From contig CP115966.1 of assembly GCA_027941995.1 (NCBI GenBank), forward strand, positions 2,294,001 to 2,358,000: 64,000 bases of DNA, written 5' to 3'. Made by a program: the position numbers and the translations under genes. Each line of letters starts with the position of its first letter. Position 1 is the first letter of the stretch. The DNA is from Erythrobacteraceae bacterium WH01K. Lineage in GTDB: Bacteria > Pseudomonadota > Alphaproteobacteria > Sphingomonadales > Sphingomonadaceae. Of this stretch, positions 28,743-39,203 are shown piece after piece. The notes beneath the pieces are model-generated. The model ran no database searches. It was given only the letters and a program-made list of their open reading frames with translations, and was not told the DNA's origin.

Positions 28743-28807
28743 CCAGCGGGCCGCCCTCCCCCGGGACGGCCCGACCAACACGAAGATTACAGGACGTAGA
28801 TACCACC

Positions 28808-29146
28808 GTGACCAAGTTAGCCCTCATCCTCGCCCCCGCATTCCTTCTCGCAGCCTGCGGCGAAGAGCCTGCTGCCGAACCGGCCCCGGCCGAAACGGTC
28901 GCGCCCGAGCCGGTGAACACGCTGCCCGCACCCGACCAAGCCCTGTTCACCACGGTTTTTGCAGAAGCCTGCCCCGAAGCGGAATCGGTCAACACGGCCG
29001 TCTGCAAGCGCGCCGGCATCGGCAGCGAAGACGTCATCTGCGAATACGGTCTCGGCGACGATGAATATCTCCGCGATTCCGCAACTCTCACCCCGGGCGA
29101 AGACGAGTGGACGCTCTCCGATCCCGAAACTGTTTGCGCCCAGTAA
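28808..29146 (+). CDS. small lipoprotein inside the F1 operon
   Basis: A 112-aa protein beginning with GTG at 28808; a weak AGGACG lies about 13 bases upstream. Residues 1-17 form a lipoprotein signal with lipobox LLAAC, followed by a Pro/Ala/Glu-rich linker and a small domain with four cysteines (EACPEAES, VCKRAGI, VICEYG and the terminal VCAQ), which could form two disulfides outside the cytoplasm. It lies 65 bp after atpG and 57 bp before atpD on the same strand. No family is recognised. An exported lipoprotein within a cytosolic F1 operon is odd and may only reflect shared expression. Confidence 0.8.
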   Translation: MTKLALILAPAFLLAACGEEPAAEPAPAETVAPEPVNTLPAPDQALFTTVFAEACPEAESVNTAVCKRAGIGSEDVICEYGLGDDEYLRDSATLTPGEDEWTLSDPETVCAQ

Positions 29147-30661
<1,515 letters not shown>

Positions 30662-30688
30662 GCACTCCGCAACTGGAAACCAAGCGAC

Positions 30689-30946
30689 ATGCCCCTCCAT
30701 TTCGAACTCGTCACCCCGGCAAAGCAGGTCCGTTCCGAGGAAGTCCACATGGTGGTCGTTCCCGGTGCGGATGGCGATTTCGGCGTGCTGGAGGGGCATG
30801 CTCCCTTCATGTCCGTCATTCGTGACGGCGCGGTGCAGGTCTATCGCAGCGAAGGCGCTGCGCCCGAGGAAATCGCCGTGCGCGGCGGCTTTGCCGAGGT
30901 CGGCGACAAGGGCCTGACCGTGCTTGCGGAACATGTCGACGGCTGA
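30689..30946 (+). CDS. atpC: ATP synthase F1 subunit epsilon (short form)
   Basis: An 85-aa epsilon subunit comprising only the N-terminal beta-sandwich ([20 protein letters not shown], then [13 protein letters not shown]). The C-terminal two-helix domain that inhibits ATP hydrolysis in E. coli is absent: the frame ends cleanly after LAEHVDG, and no continuation is found in other frames. Short epsilons occur in this group, where a separate zeta subunit can act as the inhibitor. It closes the F1 operon and converges on a lipoprotein gene 79 bp away; no strong terminator was seen between them. Confidence 0.93.
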   Translation: MPLHFELVTPAKQVRSEEVHMVVVPGADGDFGVLEGHAPFMSVIRDGAVQVYRSEGAAPEEIAVRGGFAEVGDKGLTVLAEHVDG

Positions 30947-31025
30947 GGAAGTCGGCCTTGGCTGTGGCCTCTCCCGATAGCCGCCCTTCGCTCTCGCCTG
31001 AAAGGGGGCATGAGGACGTAGCCGG

Positions 31026-31616
31026 TCAGTCCGGAATGAAGATTTCCCGCGACACTCCGCCGTAAGTCTCCCCTGCTGCGACATCGATGCTGTCGACCGT
31101 CTCGGCCTTGCAGATCCGTTCCGCGATAATCTTGCCGCCGCGAACCACCATCACGCCGTCGGTGATCTTCGGATGGTTCGGCTCCCCCGGTTCGAAATTG
31201 GTCCGGACGATCCGGCTGAAGACGATGTAGCGCGTCTCGCCATTGGTAAACGCGACCTGCGCCTCGCCGCTGCTGGCATAGGGCACTTGCGCGAAGCGAC
31301 CGCCGGTGAGCACGATCTCCGCCAGGCGTTCGCCGAACCGGTACTGGACCTCGCCTTCGCTGCCGCACACGGCAATGGTCCGCCCGCCGGGGGTTTCGCA
31401 GGAAAAGATCGTCTGCTCCGACTGGCTGCAAGCCACTTGCTGAGACACTGATGTCTGGACACCGGCCGTCTTTGCAATGCCGCGCTCAGGGCGCTCCGCC
31501 CCTTCGCCATTTTCCACGACTGCGCCCGGTGCGGCGTCCGCACGGTCAGCTTCCGGTCCAGGATCGCTGCAGGCGGCCAGCGCCAGGACCGCCCCGATGC
31601 CGCAGAGCCGCTTCAC
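31026..31616 (-). CDS. predicted lipoprotein coupled to glmU
   Basis: A 196-aa protein starting with GTG at 31616, whose codon overlaps the glmU stop (GTGA). The N-terminus has a lipoprotein signal ending LALAAC. A Glu/Ala-rich linker is followed by a beta-rich domain with cysteines (VACSQSEQTIFSCETPGG, then IAVCGSEGEV), of unrecognised family. It is likely lipid-anchored and exported. Coupling to glmU suggests expression with cell-wall precursor synthesis, but nothing in the sequence shows a shared role. Confidence 0.8.
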   Translation of the reverse strand: MKRLCGIGAVLALAACSDPGPEADRADAAPGAVVENGEGAERPERGIAKTAGVQTSVSQQVACSQSEQTIFSCETPGGRTIAVCGSEGEVQYRFGERLAEIVLTGGRFAQVPYASSGEAQVAFTNGETRYIVFSRIVRTNFEPGEPNHPKITDGVMVVRGGKIIAERICKAETVDSIDVAAGETYGGVSREIFIPD

Positions 31617-32971
31617 GATTTCGCCGCGGCTGCTTTTTTCTTCTTCATCGCGTCGTGGAACCTGTCGGCCCAGCCCGGCTTTACCGCCTGTTCCGCCCGT
31701 TCCATCCGCAGTTCTCCGTCGTCCACGTCCCGCGTCACCGTGCTGCCGGCCGCGACGATGGCATCCGCGCCGATCGATACCGGGGCGACGAGTGCGCTGT
31801 TCGATCCGATAAAGGCCCGCTCGCCGATCTTCGTCTGGTATTTGAAATAGCCATCGTAATTGCAGGTGATGGTGCCTGCACCGATATTCGCGCCAGCACC
31901 CACCGTGGCATCGCCGAGATAGGTCAGGTGGTTCGCCTTTGCGCCCTCGCCCAGCACCGCCTTCTTCATCTCGACGAAATTGCCGACCTTCGCGCCCTTT
32001 TCCAGAACCGCGCCTGGGCGAAGGCGGGCATAGGGGCCGACCTCGCAGCCCTCGCCCAGCGTTGCGCCCTCCAGGTGACTGAAGGCGCGCACCGTGCATT
32101 TGTCCGCGATCCTGACGCCAGGACCGAAGACGACATTCGGTTCCACGACCACATCGCGGCCCAGCCGCGTATCGTAACTGAAGAACACGGTTTCCGGTGC
32201 CTTCAGCGTGACCCCGTCGGCCATGGCATCCTCGCGCCGCACGTCCTGCCACTGCGCCTCTGCCCGCGCCAGTTCCGCGCGGCTGTTGATACCCTGCACC
32301 TCGTCCGGGCTGTCGGTGGTCACCGCCGCGCAGGTCCGACCGTCGGCCAGCGCGATATTCACGATGTCGGGCAGGTAGTATTCGCCCTGCGCGTTGTCGT
32401 TGCCCACCCGGTCGAGCAGCGCGAACAGGTCGTCCGCCTTCGCCGCCATCAGGCCCGAATTGCACAGCGTACAGCCGCGCTCTTCCTCGCTCGCATCCTT
32501 GTATTCGACCATCTTGGAGATGCGGCCTTCGTCATCGGTCAGCACCCGGCCATAGGCGCCCGCATCCTCCGGCTCGAAGCCCAGGACGACCGCGGCGGGG
32601 GCGTCGCCTTCCTCCAGTCGGTCGAGCATGGCCTGCATCGTTTCCGGCCGCACGAAGGGCACGTCGCCATACATGACCAGCACCGCGCCGGTGAAGCCGG
32701 ACAGCGCCTCGCGCGCCTGCTGCACCGCGTGGCCCGTGCCGTGCTGCGGTTCCTGCAGGCAGGTCTGCGCATCGTCCCCCAGCGCCGCCTCCAGCTGTTC
32801 GCGCCCGGCCCCGACGACGACGAGCTTGCGTGCCGGTGACAGCGTGTCGACCGAGGCCATCAGGTGATGCAGCATGGAGCGCCCGGCAATCGGGTGCAGA
32901 ACCTTGTGCAGGTCGCTTTTCATGCGGGTGCCCTTGCCCGCGGCGAGGATGACGGCGGCGAAATCGGTCAT
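31613..32971 (-). CDS. glmU: bifunctional GlmU, UDP-GlcNAc synthesis
   Basis: A 452-aa bifunctional enzyme that acetylates glucosamine-1-phosphate and then couples it to UTP, giving UDP-GlcNAc for peptidoglycan and LPS. The N-terminal uridyltransferase has LAAGKGTRMKSDLHKVLH. The C-terminal part is a left-handed beta-helix of hexapeptide repeats with the acetyltransferase block GAGTITCNYDGY. The start at 32971 has AGGAG five bases upstream. It is divergent from gph across 74 bp. Confidence 0.96.
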   Translation of the reverse strand: MTDFAAVILAAGKGTRMKSDLHKVLHPIAGRSMLHHLMASVDTLSPARKLVVVGAGREQLEAALGDDAQTCLQEPQHGTGHAVQQAREALSGFTGAVLVMYGDVPFVRPETMQAMLDRLEEGDAPAAVVLGFEPEDAGAYGRVLTDDEGRISKMVEYKDASEEERGCTLCNSGLMAAKADDLFALLDRVGNDNAQGEYYLPDIVNIALADGRTCAAVTTDSPDEVQGINSRAELARAEAQWQDVRREDAMADGVTLKAPETVFFSYDTRLGRDVVVEPNVVFGPGVRIADKCTVRAFSHLEGATLGEGCEVGPYARLRPGAVLEKGAKVGNFVEMKKAVLGEGAKANHLTYLGDATVGAGANIGAGTITCNYDGYFKYQTKIGERAFIGSNSALVAPVSIGADAIVAAGSTVTRDVDDGELRMERAEQAVKPGWADRFHDAMKKKKAAAAKS

Positions 32972-33045
32972 GCGAACTCCTGAATTTTGCTCCCTTTGCC
33001 ACCCTTTCCTTGCGGAATGAAGAAGCTTGCGTCAGGCCAGCGCGC

Positions 33046-33720
33046 ATGAACGATTTTCCTTTCGCCGCAATCGGCTTCGATTTGGACGGCACGCTGCTGG
33101 ACACCTTCCGCGACCTGGGGGCGGCGGTGAACCACGCGCTGGAAGCCGGCGGCTTCTCGCCCGTGCCCGTGGACAGCAGCAAGGACCTGATCGGCGGGGG
33201 CGCGAAGATCATGCTGAAACGCGCGGTGGACCGGCAGGGCGGCATGGCGGACGACGAATTCCATGCGCTCTACAAGCAGATGCTGGCCTTTTACGCCGAC
33301 AACAACGCGGTCCATTCCCGGCCCTATCCGGGCGTGCTGGAAACGCTCGACACGCTGGCGGCCAAGGGCGTGACCATGGCCGTCGTGACCAACAAGTTCG
33401 AAGCGTTCGCCCGCTCTGTCCTGACCCAGCTTGGCATGGCGGACCGCTTCGTCGCCATCATCGGCGGCGATACGATGGGGAAAGGCAATGCGAAGCCCAG
33501 GCCCGACCCGGTGATCGAGGCGCGGCGCGCGTGCGGCGCACCGGATGCCCGCTTCGCCTTTGTCGGGGACAGCACATACGACGTGAACGCGGCGAAGGCG
33601 GCAAGCGTGCCGGTCGTCGCGGCAGCCTATGGCTATTGCGACAAGCCGCCAGCCGAGCTGGGGGCGGACGCCGTAATCGAGCGATTCGAGGATTTGTTGC
33701 CCGCGCTTGAAGCATTGTAA
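33046..33720 (+). CDS. gph: phosphoglycolate phosphatase (HAD family)
   Basis: A 224-aa HAD-superfamily hydrolase. Motif I is GFDLDGTLLDT, motif II VVTNKFE, and motif III-IV includes KPRPDPV and FVGDSTYDV. Length and the cap domain after motif I fit Gph, which removes phosphate from 2-phosphoglycolate formed during DNA repair or oxygenation reactions. Start 33046 places the first aspartate at about residue 12, normal for the family. The exact substrate of HAD proteins can differ. Confidence 0.9.
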   Translation: MNDFPFAAIGFDLDGTLLDTFRDLGAAVNHALEAGGFSPVPVDSSKDLIGGGAKIMLKRAVDRQGGMADDEFHALYKQMLAFYADNNAVHSRPYPGVLETLDTLAAKGVTMAVVTNKFEAFARSVLTQLGMADRFVAIIGGDTMGKGNAKPRPDPVIEARRACGAPDARFAFVGDSTYDVNAAKAASVPVVAAAYGYCDKPPAELGADAVIERFEDLLPALEAL

Positions 33721-33870
33721 CACGCCCCGCGCGGCCTGACCTTACGGCAAGCAGGCCCCGTCTTTCCGCTGTTGCAACGCAGCATGGAACCTGCCACCCG
33801 TGCCGGCGATTGACGTGTGCGTAAGGCACGCGCTCAAGCCATTTATCACCCTCAAGTGGAGAGACACCCC

Positions 33871-34800
33871 ATGAGCATTTCGTTCAAAGACAAAGTCGCC
33901 ATCGTCACCGGCGCAGGCGGCGGCCTGGGCAAGGAATACGCCCTCGAACTCGCCCGCCGCGGTGCGAAGGTCGTCGTCAACGACCTGGGCGGTTCGCGCG
34001 ACGGAACCGGTTCTTCCGACGCGGCGGCGCAGGTTGTCGAGGAAATCGAAAAGGCCGGCGGCGAAGCCATGGCCAATGGCGGCAGCGTCACCGAATTCGA
34101 CCAGATGGAAAAGATGGTCGCCGATGCCAAGCAGAAGTGGGGCGGCGTCCACGTCCTGATCAACAATGCCGGCGTCCTGCGCGACAAGAGCTTCGCCAAG
34201 ATGAGCCCGGAAGACTTCGAATTCGTGGTCAAGGTCCACCTGACCGGCAGCGCGTTCGCCACCAAGGCCGTGTGGGAAACCATGCGAGAGCAGGCCTATG
34301 GCCGCATCCTGATGACCGCCAGCAGCACTGGCCTGTTCGGCAATTTCGGCCAGGCGAATTACGGCGCGGCCAAGCTGGGCCTCGCCGGCCTGACGAAGAC
34401 GCTGTATCTCGAAGGTGCGAAGTACAACATCAAGGTCAACACCCTGTCGCCCGTCGCCGGCACGCGCATGACGCAGGACCTGTTCCCCGAAGAAGCGTTC
34501 AAGCTGTTCGACCCGGTCAATGTCGTCCCCGCTGCGCTGTTCCTGGTGAGTGAAGACAGCCCGTCCAACGCCATCGTCGGCGCAGGCGCCGGTGGCTTCC
34601 ACTCCAGCTGGACCGTGATGAACGACGCCGTCTGGCTGCCCGACGGCGAGCGTACGGTCGAAGGTTTCGCCGAGAACTGGGACAAGATCAGCGACTTCTC
34701 CAACCTCAAGGCGCCGAAATCCGGTAACGAGCAGTCGGGCGCGATCCTGACCGCCATGCAGAAGGTGACCGGCACCGGTCCCGACAGCGCACGGGGCTGA
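33871..34800 (+). CDS. SDR-family 3-hydroxyacyl-CoA dehydrogenase-like protein
   Basis: A 309-aa short-chain dehydrogenase resembling the dehydrogenase domain of peroxisomal multifunctional enzyme 2 (HSD17B4). The cofactor loop is TGAGGGLGKEYA, the adenine-binding block VVVNDLGGSRDG, then NNAGVLRDKSF. The catalytic set is Ser in TASSTGLF with YGAAK. It probably oxidises 3-hydroxyacyl-CoAs. The C-terminal 70 residues lie beyond the core SDR fold, as in MFE-2 relatives. It starts after AGTGGAGAG and is followed by a strong terminator. Confidence 0.9.
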   Translation: MSISFKDKVAIVTGAGGGLGKEYALELARRGAKVVVNDLGGSRDGTGSSDAAAQVVEEIEKAGGEAMANGGSVTEFDQMEKMVADAKQKWGGVHVLINNAGVLRDKSFAKMSPEDFEFVVKVHLTGSAFATKAVWETMREQAYGRILMTASSTGLFGNFGQANYGAAKLGLAGLTKTLYLEGAKYNIKVNTLSPVAGTRMTQDLFPEEAFKLFDPVNVVPAALFLVSEDSPSNAIVGAGAGGFHSSWTVMNDAVWLPDGERTVEGFAENWDKISDFSNLKAPKSGNEQSGAILTAMQKVTGTGPDSARG

Positions 34801-34840
34801 GGCCCGCCGGTTCCTGACCGGCAGGGACCCACTTAAAGAG

Positions 34841-34879
34841 AAAGGCCCGTGCCCCCTGGAAGGGAGCGCGGGCCTTTTT
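34841..34879 (+). terminator. rho-independent terminator after the SDR gene
   Basis: AAAGGCCCGTGC (34841-34852) pairs with GCGCGGGCCTTT (34866-34877), 12 bp with one G-U pair, loop of 13, followed by TTTTT (34875-34879). It ends the rightward gph/SDR transcript and, because of the leading A-run, may also work for the leftward DUF2794 gene. Confidence 0.85.
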
Positions 34880-34921
34880 CGTGGCGGCAACGCGTTCGCA
34901 GTGCTGCGCCTTGTTACAGGC

Positions 34922-35275
34922 CTAGTCGTCGACCGCTTTCAGCAGGCGCCGTTCCATCGGGGCCAGAACGCCGGCGAGGTCGTGCCCGCGCTTCAGCACC
35001 TGGCCATGCTCGCCGAACAGGGTCCACATCCCCTGCCGGTTGCGCAGCGACGGTCGTTTCTCCACCCGCGCCTGCGGGCGTTCCGCCGCGCGGCGGAAGG
35101 CTGCGAAGATGGCGGCATCCTTCGTGAAATCCATTGCGTAGTCGCGCCATTCGCCGGCTGCGACCATGCGGCCGTAAAGGTCGAGGATGCGCTGCAATTC
35201 GTCGCGCTGGAAACCGACCTGGTTTGCGCGGGCGGCAGGGAAGGCGACAATCTTTGCGCCGGGGCTGGGTACCAT
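34922..35275 (-). CDS. DUF2794 family protein
   Basis: A 117-aa protein of the alphaproteobacterial DUF2794 family, function unknown. The family core is visible: FQRDELQRILDLYGRMVAAG, EWRDYAMDF, and LRNRQGMWTLFGEHG followed by LKRGHDLAGVL. It is basic, cytosolic and about the usual length. Its ATG overlaps the stop codon of the serine acetyltransferase gene (TGATG), so it is translationally coupled to it. Confidence 0.9.
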   Translation of the reverse strand: MVPSPGAKIVAFPAARANQVGFQRDELQRILDLYGRMVAAGEWRDYAMDFTKDAAIFAAFRRAAERPQARVEKRPSLRNRQGMWTLFGEHGQVLKRGHDLAGVLAPMERRLLKAVDD

Positions 35276-36009
35276 CAGTCGGCAGTCCCGCTACGGCGGC
35301 CGATGCCCCCATCGGCTGGTGGCGGCAGGCGTTCGGCCTTCAGCGCCTCCAGCTCCGCCTTCAAGGCGGCGAGGTCGGCCTCCATAACCTCGACCCGGCG
35401 ACTGCCCTCGGCGACTTTCTCCCCGAACTGCTCTTCGCACGGATCGTCGCAGGGCGTGCCATAGGGGAGGAATTCGCGCAGCCATTCCTCGGCCGGGATC
35501 AGCGTGCTGCGCGCCTTCAGCCCGATCATCGTCGCGCCTTCCGGCACTTCGTCGGTGACGACCGCATTGGCCCCGATACGCGCGCGGCGGCCCACCGTGA
35601 TGGGGCCGATGACCTGCGCGCCGGAACCGATGATGACGCTGTCGCCGATGGTCGGGTGCCGCTTGCCGCCAATGCCGTTGGTGGGGTTCGTCCCGCCAAG
35701 CGTCACGCATTGGTAGATGGTCACATCGTCGCCGATCACGGCGGTTTCCCCGATGACGGTAAAGCCGTGGTCGATGAACAGGTTCTTCCCGATCTTCGCG
35801 CCGGGATGAATGTCGATCGCGGTCAGGAAGCGGGAGAAATGGTTCACGAAGCGGGCGAGGAAATACAGCTTCGCCTCGAACAGCCAGTGCGCCACGCGGT
35901 GCAGGCCAAGGGCGAGCACGCCGGGATACAGCAGGATTTCCCAGCGCGAGCGCGGGGCCGGATCGCGCGCGCGAACCGAGTCCAGATAACGGATCAGGCC
36001 ATTCAGCAT
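35275..36009 (-). CDS. cysE: serine O-acetyltransferase
   Basis: A 244-aa left-handed beta-helix acetyltransferase that makes O-acetylserine for cysteine synthesis. Blocks FIDHGFTVIGETAVIGDDVT, GGKRHPTIGD and the coenzyme-A site GPITVGRRARIG are typical of the EpsC/short CysE type. The C-terminal 40 residues form an Ala/Glu/Lys coiled coil. The ATG at 36009 is chosen because GGAGG precedes it by 11 bases; a GTG 12 codons upstream is the alternative. It lies between hdaA and DUF2794, all leftward. Confidence 0.92.
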   Translation of the reverse strand: MLNGLIRYLDSVRARDPAPRSRWEILLYPGVLALGLHRVAHWLFEAKLYFLARFVNHFSRFLTAIDIHPGAKIGKNLFIDHGFTVIGETAVIGDDVTIYQCVTLGGTNPTNGIGGKRHPTIGDSVIIGSGAQVIGPITVGRRARIGANAVVTDEVPEGATMIGLKARSTLIPAEEWLREFLPYGTPCDDPCEEQFGEKVAEGSRRVEVMEADLAALKAELEALKAERLPPPADGGIGRRSGTAD

Positions 36010-36072
36010 GGGCGTCTCATCCTCCGGAATCTCCCACTTTTTCACCCCCGGCGCAAGCTGCGCCGCAGGACC

Positions 36073-36693
36073 TCACAACAGGCGGGCCTGTTCGGGGCCC
36101 TGCACGGCCTCCAGCGCGTCGCGCCAGATGCCCATGGTCGGCGGTGCCTTGCGCTCGAGGCTCAGCCGGTCGATCGTTGCCACTACCCGCTCTATCTCGG
36201 CAAAGCTGCGGGTTACGCGCGGCACGAGATAGGTAAGAGCGCCCTCGCCCAATGCCAAGCCATGGCGCGCCGCGTGCAGTTCGATCAGCTCCGCCAGCAT
36301 GGCATCGTCGGGTTGGCCGATGCCGATGTGAAGCGCTGCGCCGAGACGGGACCTGAGGTCGGGCAGCGCAATGTCCCACGCCTCGTCCCCGGCGACCAGG
36401 AGCAACGCCTCGCCTTCTTCCTGCGCCCGGTTCCAGCGGTGGAACAGCTCCGTTTCGTCGATTGTATCCGCGCCGTCTATAACCGCGCCCTTCCCCGCCA
36501 GTTCGAACCAGCGCGCCAGCAGCGACTTGCCCGAGCGTGCAGGTCCGGTGAGGATGGCGGTGCGGTAGGGCCAGGCCGAGGGATCGGCCAGCGCATCGAC
36601 GGCCTTGCGGTTGGCGGACCCGACGATGATCCGGTCGGCCTGTCCGTCGGCGCCGGGCGCAAGCGGGAGCGCGATCTGGGAAGGGGCAGCCAT
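36073..36693 (-). CDS. hdaA: DnaA-related replication regulator HdaA
   Basis: A 206-aa protein related to the AAA+ domain of DnaA but without the DNA-binding domain IV. The N-terminus has a sliding-clamp motif QIALPL, and the P-loop is diverged (GPARSGKS). These are the features of HdaA/Hda, which with the beta clamp stimulates ATP hydrolysis by DnaA and prevents re-initiation. Its neighbourhood next to purM-purN resembles that in gammaproteobacteria. It lies 11 bp after the exported DUF2066-like gene. Confidence 0.92.
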   Translation of the reverse strand: MAAPSQIALPLAPGADGQADRIIVGSANRKAVDALADPSAWPYRTAILTGPARSGKSLLARWFELAGKGAVIDGADTIDETELFHRWNRAQEEGEALLLVAGDEAWDIALPDLRSRLGAALHIGIGQPDDAMLAELIELHAARHGLALGEGALTYLVPRVTRSFAEIERVVATIDRLSLERKAPPTMGIWRDALEAVQGPEQARLL

Positions 36694-36704
36694 CAGCCGC
36701 CGGC

Positions 36705-38015
36705 CTAGCGCCTGACGGAAAGCGCGTTCGAACCCTGCGTAACCGCAAAGCCGCGGCCCCGCAGCGCCGCTGCCAGTTCGGACAGCGATCCCGTATAGGT
36801 CACGCTCATCACCGATGTGCCCCCGATGGCCAGCGAGGTCGTCGCCGCGCCGCGCACGCCCGGAGTGGAGCGGACCCCGGCCAGCGAGGCGTCGATAGAG
36901 CCCGCATCGGGCGTCGCGAAATAGACGACATAGGACGCGGCGGCTACCGGTTCCGGCGCCGCTGTCGGTTCGTCCGAAGGCGTATCCGCCTGCGCTTCCC
37001 GGTTGCGCGCAGCCTTTGCCGCGCGGCGTGTGGCGGCGGCTTCCTGCTCTGCCCGCCGGCCGGCATCGATCAGTTGCTGGATCGCGGGATCGATGCGCCC
37101 GCCGGTCTGGTTGAGCGTGGGATCGGGCTTCAGCACGCCGTCGGCCAGCGCCTTTTCGTAGATCGTCTCGAACCGCTCGATCGCCTGTTCGTACATGGCC
37201 GGGATCTGCCGCGGATTGCCGACGCGCAGGGTGAAGCTATCGAGATACTCGTTGTCGGGACCGTGGCGTGCAATGAAGTGCCCGCTAACGGGGCCGCCGG
37301 GATATTCGTGGTCCAGCCTGGCAATGGCAACGATCACGTCCGATGCGCCGAACTGGTTCAGGATATTGCGCCACCATGCTCGGCTGCGCCGGTTCAACTG
37401 GCCCGCGGTAATCAGCAGGGAATCGCCGCCCGCGCCCGACGGACGGACATAGTCGATCCGGCTGGATCCGGCCTGGTATTCCGCCCATGCGCGCTGCCAT
37501 GGATTGCGCTGTTCGTAGATCAGCTGCGATCCGCCGGTAACCGTCATCGGCAGCAGCAGCAGCGGCGCGGAACGGGCGCGCCGGTCGCCGCGTCCTAGGT
37601 AACCGCCGGCGCGCGCCCGGTCGAAAATGACGCCCAGCGTGGCGACATAGCGCCGGGGACCGACACGCTCACGCTCGATCACGATGGCGGAAACGAGCGA
37701 TTGCAACTGGCCATCGGATAGCGTCGGGCCGCCGATCTTGGCCCAAGCCTCGCGCTGCGCCACTCGCCAGCCTTCGCTGCGCGCATCTTCCGGTGAATCG
37801 CCGGTCACGTCGACCTCGATCCCGCCCACATCGATATCGTTGCTCGCCACCACCGCGGAAATGCCGCGGTCGCCCTCTACCTGCGCGTTGACGAAGCCCG
37901 GACCCCAGCTCGCCGCGACAATGCCGGCCACGGCCATCGCGGACAGCCCGGCAAGCGCGAAGGCTCGCAGTCGGGGCGTCATCGGGACGGATGGAAGGGC
38001 GATGGACCGTGTCAT
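36705..38015 (-). CDS. exported DUF2066-like protein
   Basis: A 436-aa protein with an N-terminal signal or anchor ([19 protein letters not shown]), then a domain with [20 protein letters not shown] and AWAKIGGP as in DUF2066 proteins. Residues about 270-330 include an Ala/Arg/Glu-rich helical segment and a Pro-rich linker, followed by a C-terminal ferredoxin-like repeat ([20 protein letters not shown]). Function is unknown. The ATG at 38015 is used; one 11 codons further in (37982) is also possible and would give a tidier signal peptide. It is divergent from purM and directly upstream of hdaA. Confidence 0.75.
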   Translation of the reverse strand: MTRSIALPSVPMTPRLRAFALAGLSAMAVAGIVAASWGPGFVNAQVEGDRGISAVVASNDIDVGGIEVDVTGDSPEDARSEGWRVAQREAWAKIGGPTLSDGQLQSLVSAIVIERERVGPRRYVATLGVIFDRARAGGYLGRGDRRARSAPLLLLPMTVTGGSQLIYEQRNPWQRAWAEYQAGSSRIDYVRPSGAGGDSLLITAGQLNRRSRAWWRNILNQFGASDVIVAIARLDHEYPGGPVSGHFIARHGPDNEYLDSFTLRVGNPRQIPAMYEQAIERFETIYEKALADGVLKPDPTLNQTGGRIDPAIQQLIDAGRRAEQEAAATRRAAKAARNREAQADTPSDEPTAAPEPVAAASYVVYFATPDAGSIDASLAGVRSTPGVRGAATTSLAIGGTSVMSVTYTGSLSELAAALRGRGFAVTQGSNALSVRR

Positions 38016-38084
38016 GGGGAAAATCGCCAGCCTTTTGCCGAAAGGGCCGTGCGATTCCAAGCGCGAATGCGTATGGGCGTGGAC

Positions 38085-39203
38085 ATGACCGGGGACAATC
38101 CAGACAAGCAAAGCCGCCAGGACGGCTACACCTACGCGCAGGCAGGGGTCTCGATCGAGGCCGGCAACGCCCTGGTGAAGGCGATCGGCCCATTGGTAAA
38201 GGCGACCGCCCGCCCCGGTGCAGGCGCGGAAATCGGCGGCTTCGGCGGATTTTTCGATCCGAAGGCGGCTGGCTACACGGACCCGCTTCTCGTTGCCGCG
38301 AATGACGGCGTCGGGACCAAGCTGAAGCTCGCCATCGACCACGACCGGCATGAAGGGGTGGGAATCGACCTCGTCGCGATGTGCGTCAACGACCTGATCG
38401 TGCAGGGCGCGGAACCGCTTTTCTTCCTCGACTATTTCGCGACCGGAAAACTGGAAAACGGCGTGGCGGAGCGTGTGGTCGCCAGCATCGCCAGCGGCTG
38501 CAAGGAAAGTGGCTGCGCGCTGATCGGCGGGGAAACGGCAGAGATGCCCGGCATGTATGCCCCGGGCGATTACGACCTCGCCGGGTTCTGCGTCGGAGCG
38601 GTGGAGCGCGGCGAGCAGTTGACCGGCCAGCGTGTGGCCCCCGGCCATGTCCTGCTGGGCCTCGCGTCCTCCGGCGTGCATTCCAACGGTTTCTCGCTCG
38701 TCCGGCGGCTGGCTGCGGACAAGGGCTGGGATCTGGCAGCGCCCGCCCCGTTCGATGCAGAGCGCGCGCTGATCGACACGCTGCTCGCGCCGACGCGCCT
38801 CTACGTGGCCAGCCTGCTGCCTGCGATCCGCGCAGGCGAGATCGATGCGCTGGCCCACATCACGGGCGGCGGCGTGCTGGAGAACATCCCCCGCGTCCTG
38901 CCCGCCAATGCCCATGCCGTCGTCGATGCGGACGCCTGGCAGCAGCCCGGCCTGATGGCGTTCCTGCAGGAACAGGGCAGCATCGCGCCTGAAGAAATGG
39001 CCCGCACCTTCAATTGCGGCATCGGCATGGTCCTCGCCGTTACGCCGGCCAATGTGGATGCCGTGACGCAGCGCCTGTCCGGCTCCGGCGAGACGGTGGT
39101 GCGGATCGGCGAGATCGTGGAGGGGCAGTCCGGTTGCACCGTCCGCGGGAGCGAGGGCACGTGGTCCGCAGGCGCAGCGTGGGAAGCGACGCATCTTGGC
39201 TGA
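38085..39203 (+). CDS. purM: phosphoribosylformylglycinamidine cyclo-ligase (AIR synthetase)
   Basis: A 372-aa enzyme that makes aminoimidazole ribotide with ATP, step 5 of purine synthesis. Signature blocks are [31 protein letters not shown] and [11 protein letters not shown]. The start is uncertain: ATGs at 38049, 38073 and 38085 are all in frame and none has a strong ribosome site; 38085 gives the length closest to the family. It overlaps purN by 8 bp. It is divergent from the DUF2066-like gene. Confidence 0.95.
   Translation: MTGDNPDKQSRQDGYTYAQAGVSIEAGNALVKAIGPLVKATARPGAGAEIGGFGGFFDPKAAGYTDPLLVAANDGVGTKLKLAIDHDRHEGVGIDLVAMCVNDLIVQGAEPLFFLDYFATGKLENGVAERVVASIASGCKESGCALIGGETAEMPGMYAPGDYDLAGFCVGAVERGEQLTGQRVAPGHVLLGLASSGVHSNGFSLVRRLAADKGWDLAAPAPFDAERALIDTLLAPTRLYVASLLPAIRAGEIDALAHITGGGVLENIPRVLPANAHAVVDADAWQQPGLMAFLQEQGSIAPEEMARTFNCGIGMVLAVTPANVDAVTQRLSGSGETVVRIGEIVEGQSGCTVRGSEGTWSAGAAWEATHLG

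Noticed and set aside
30689-30946. AtpC as a frameshifted gene
   Set aside because: No continuation of the helical domain is found in other frames downstream, and short epsilon subunits are known in this group.
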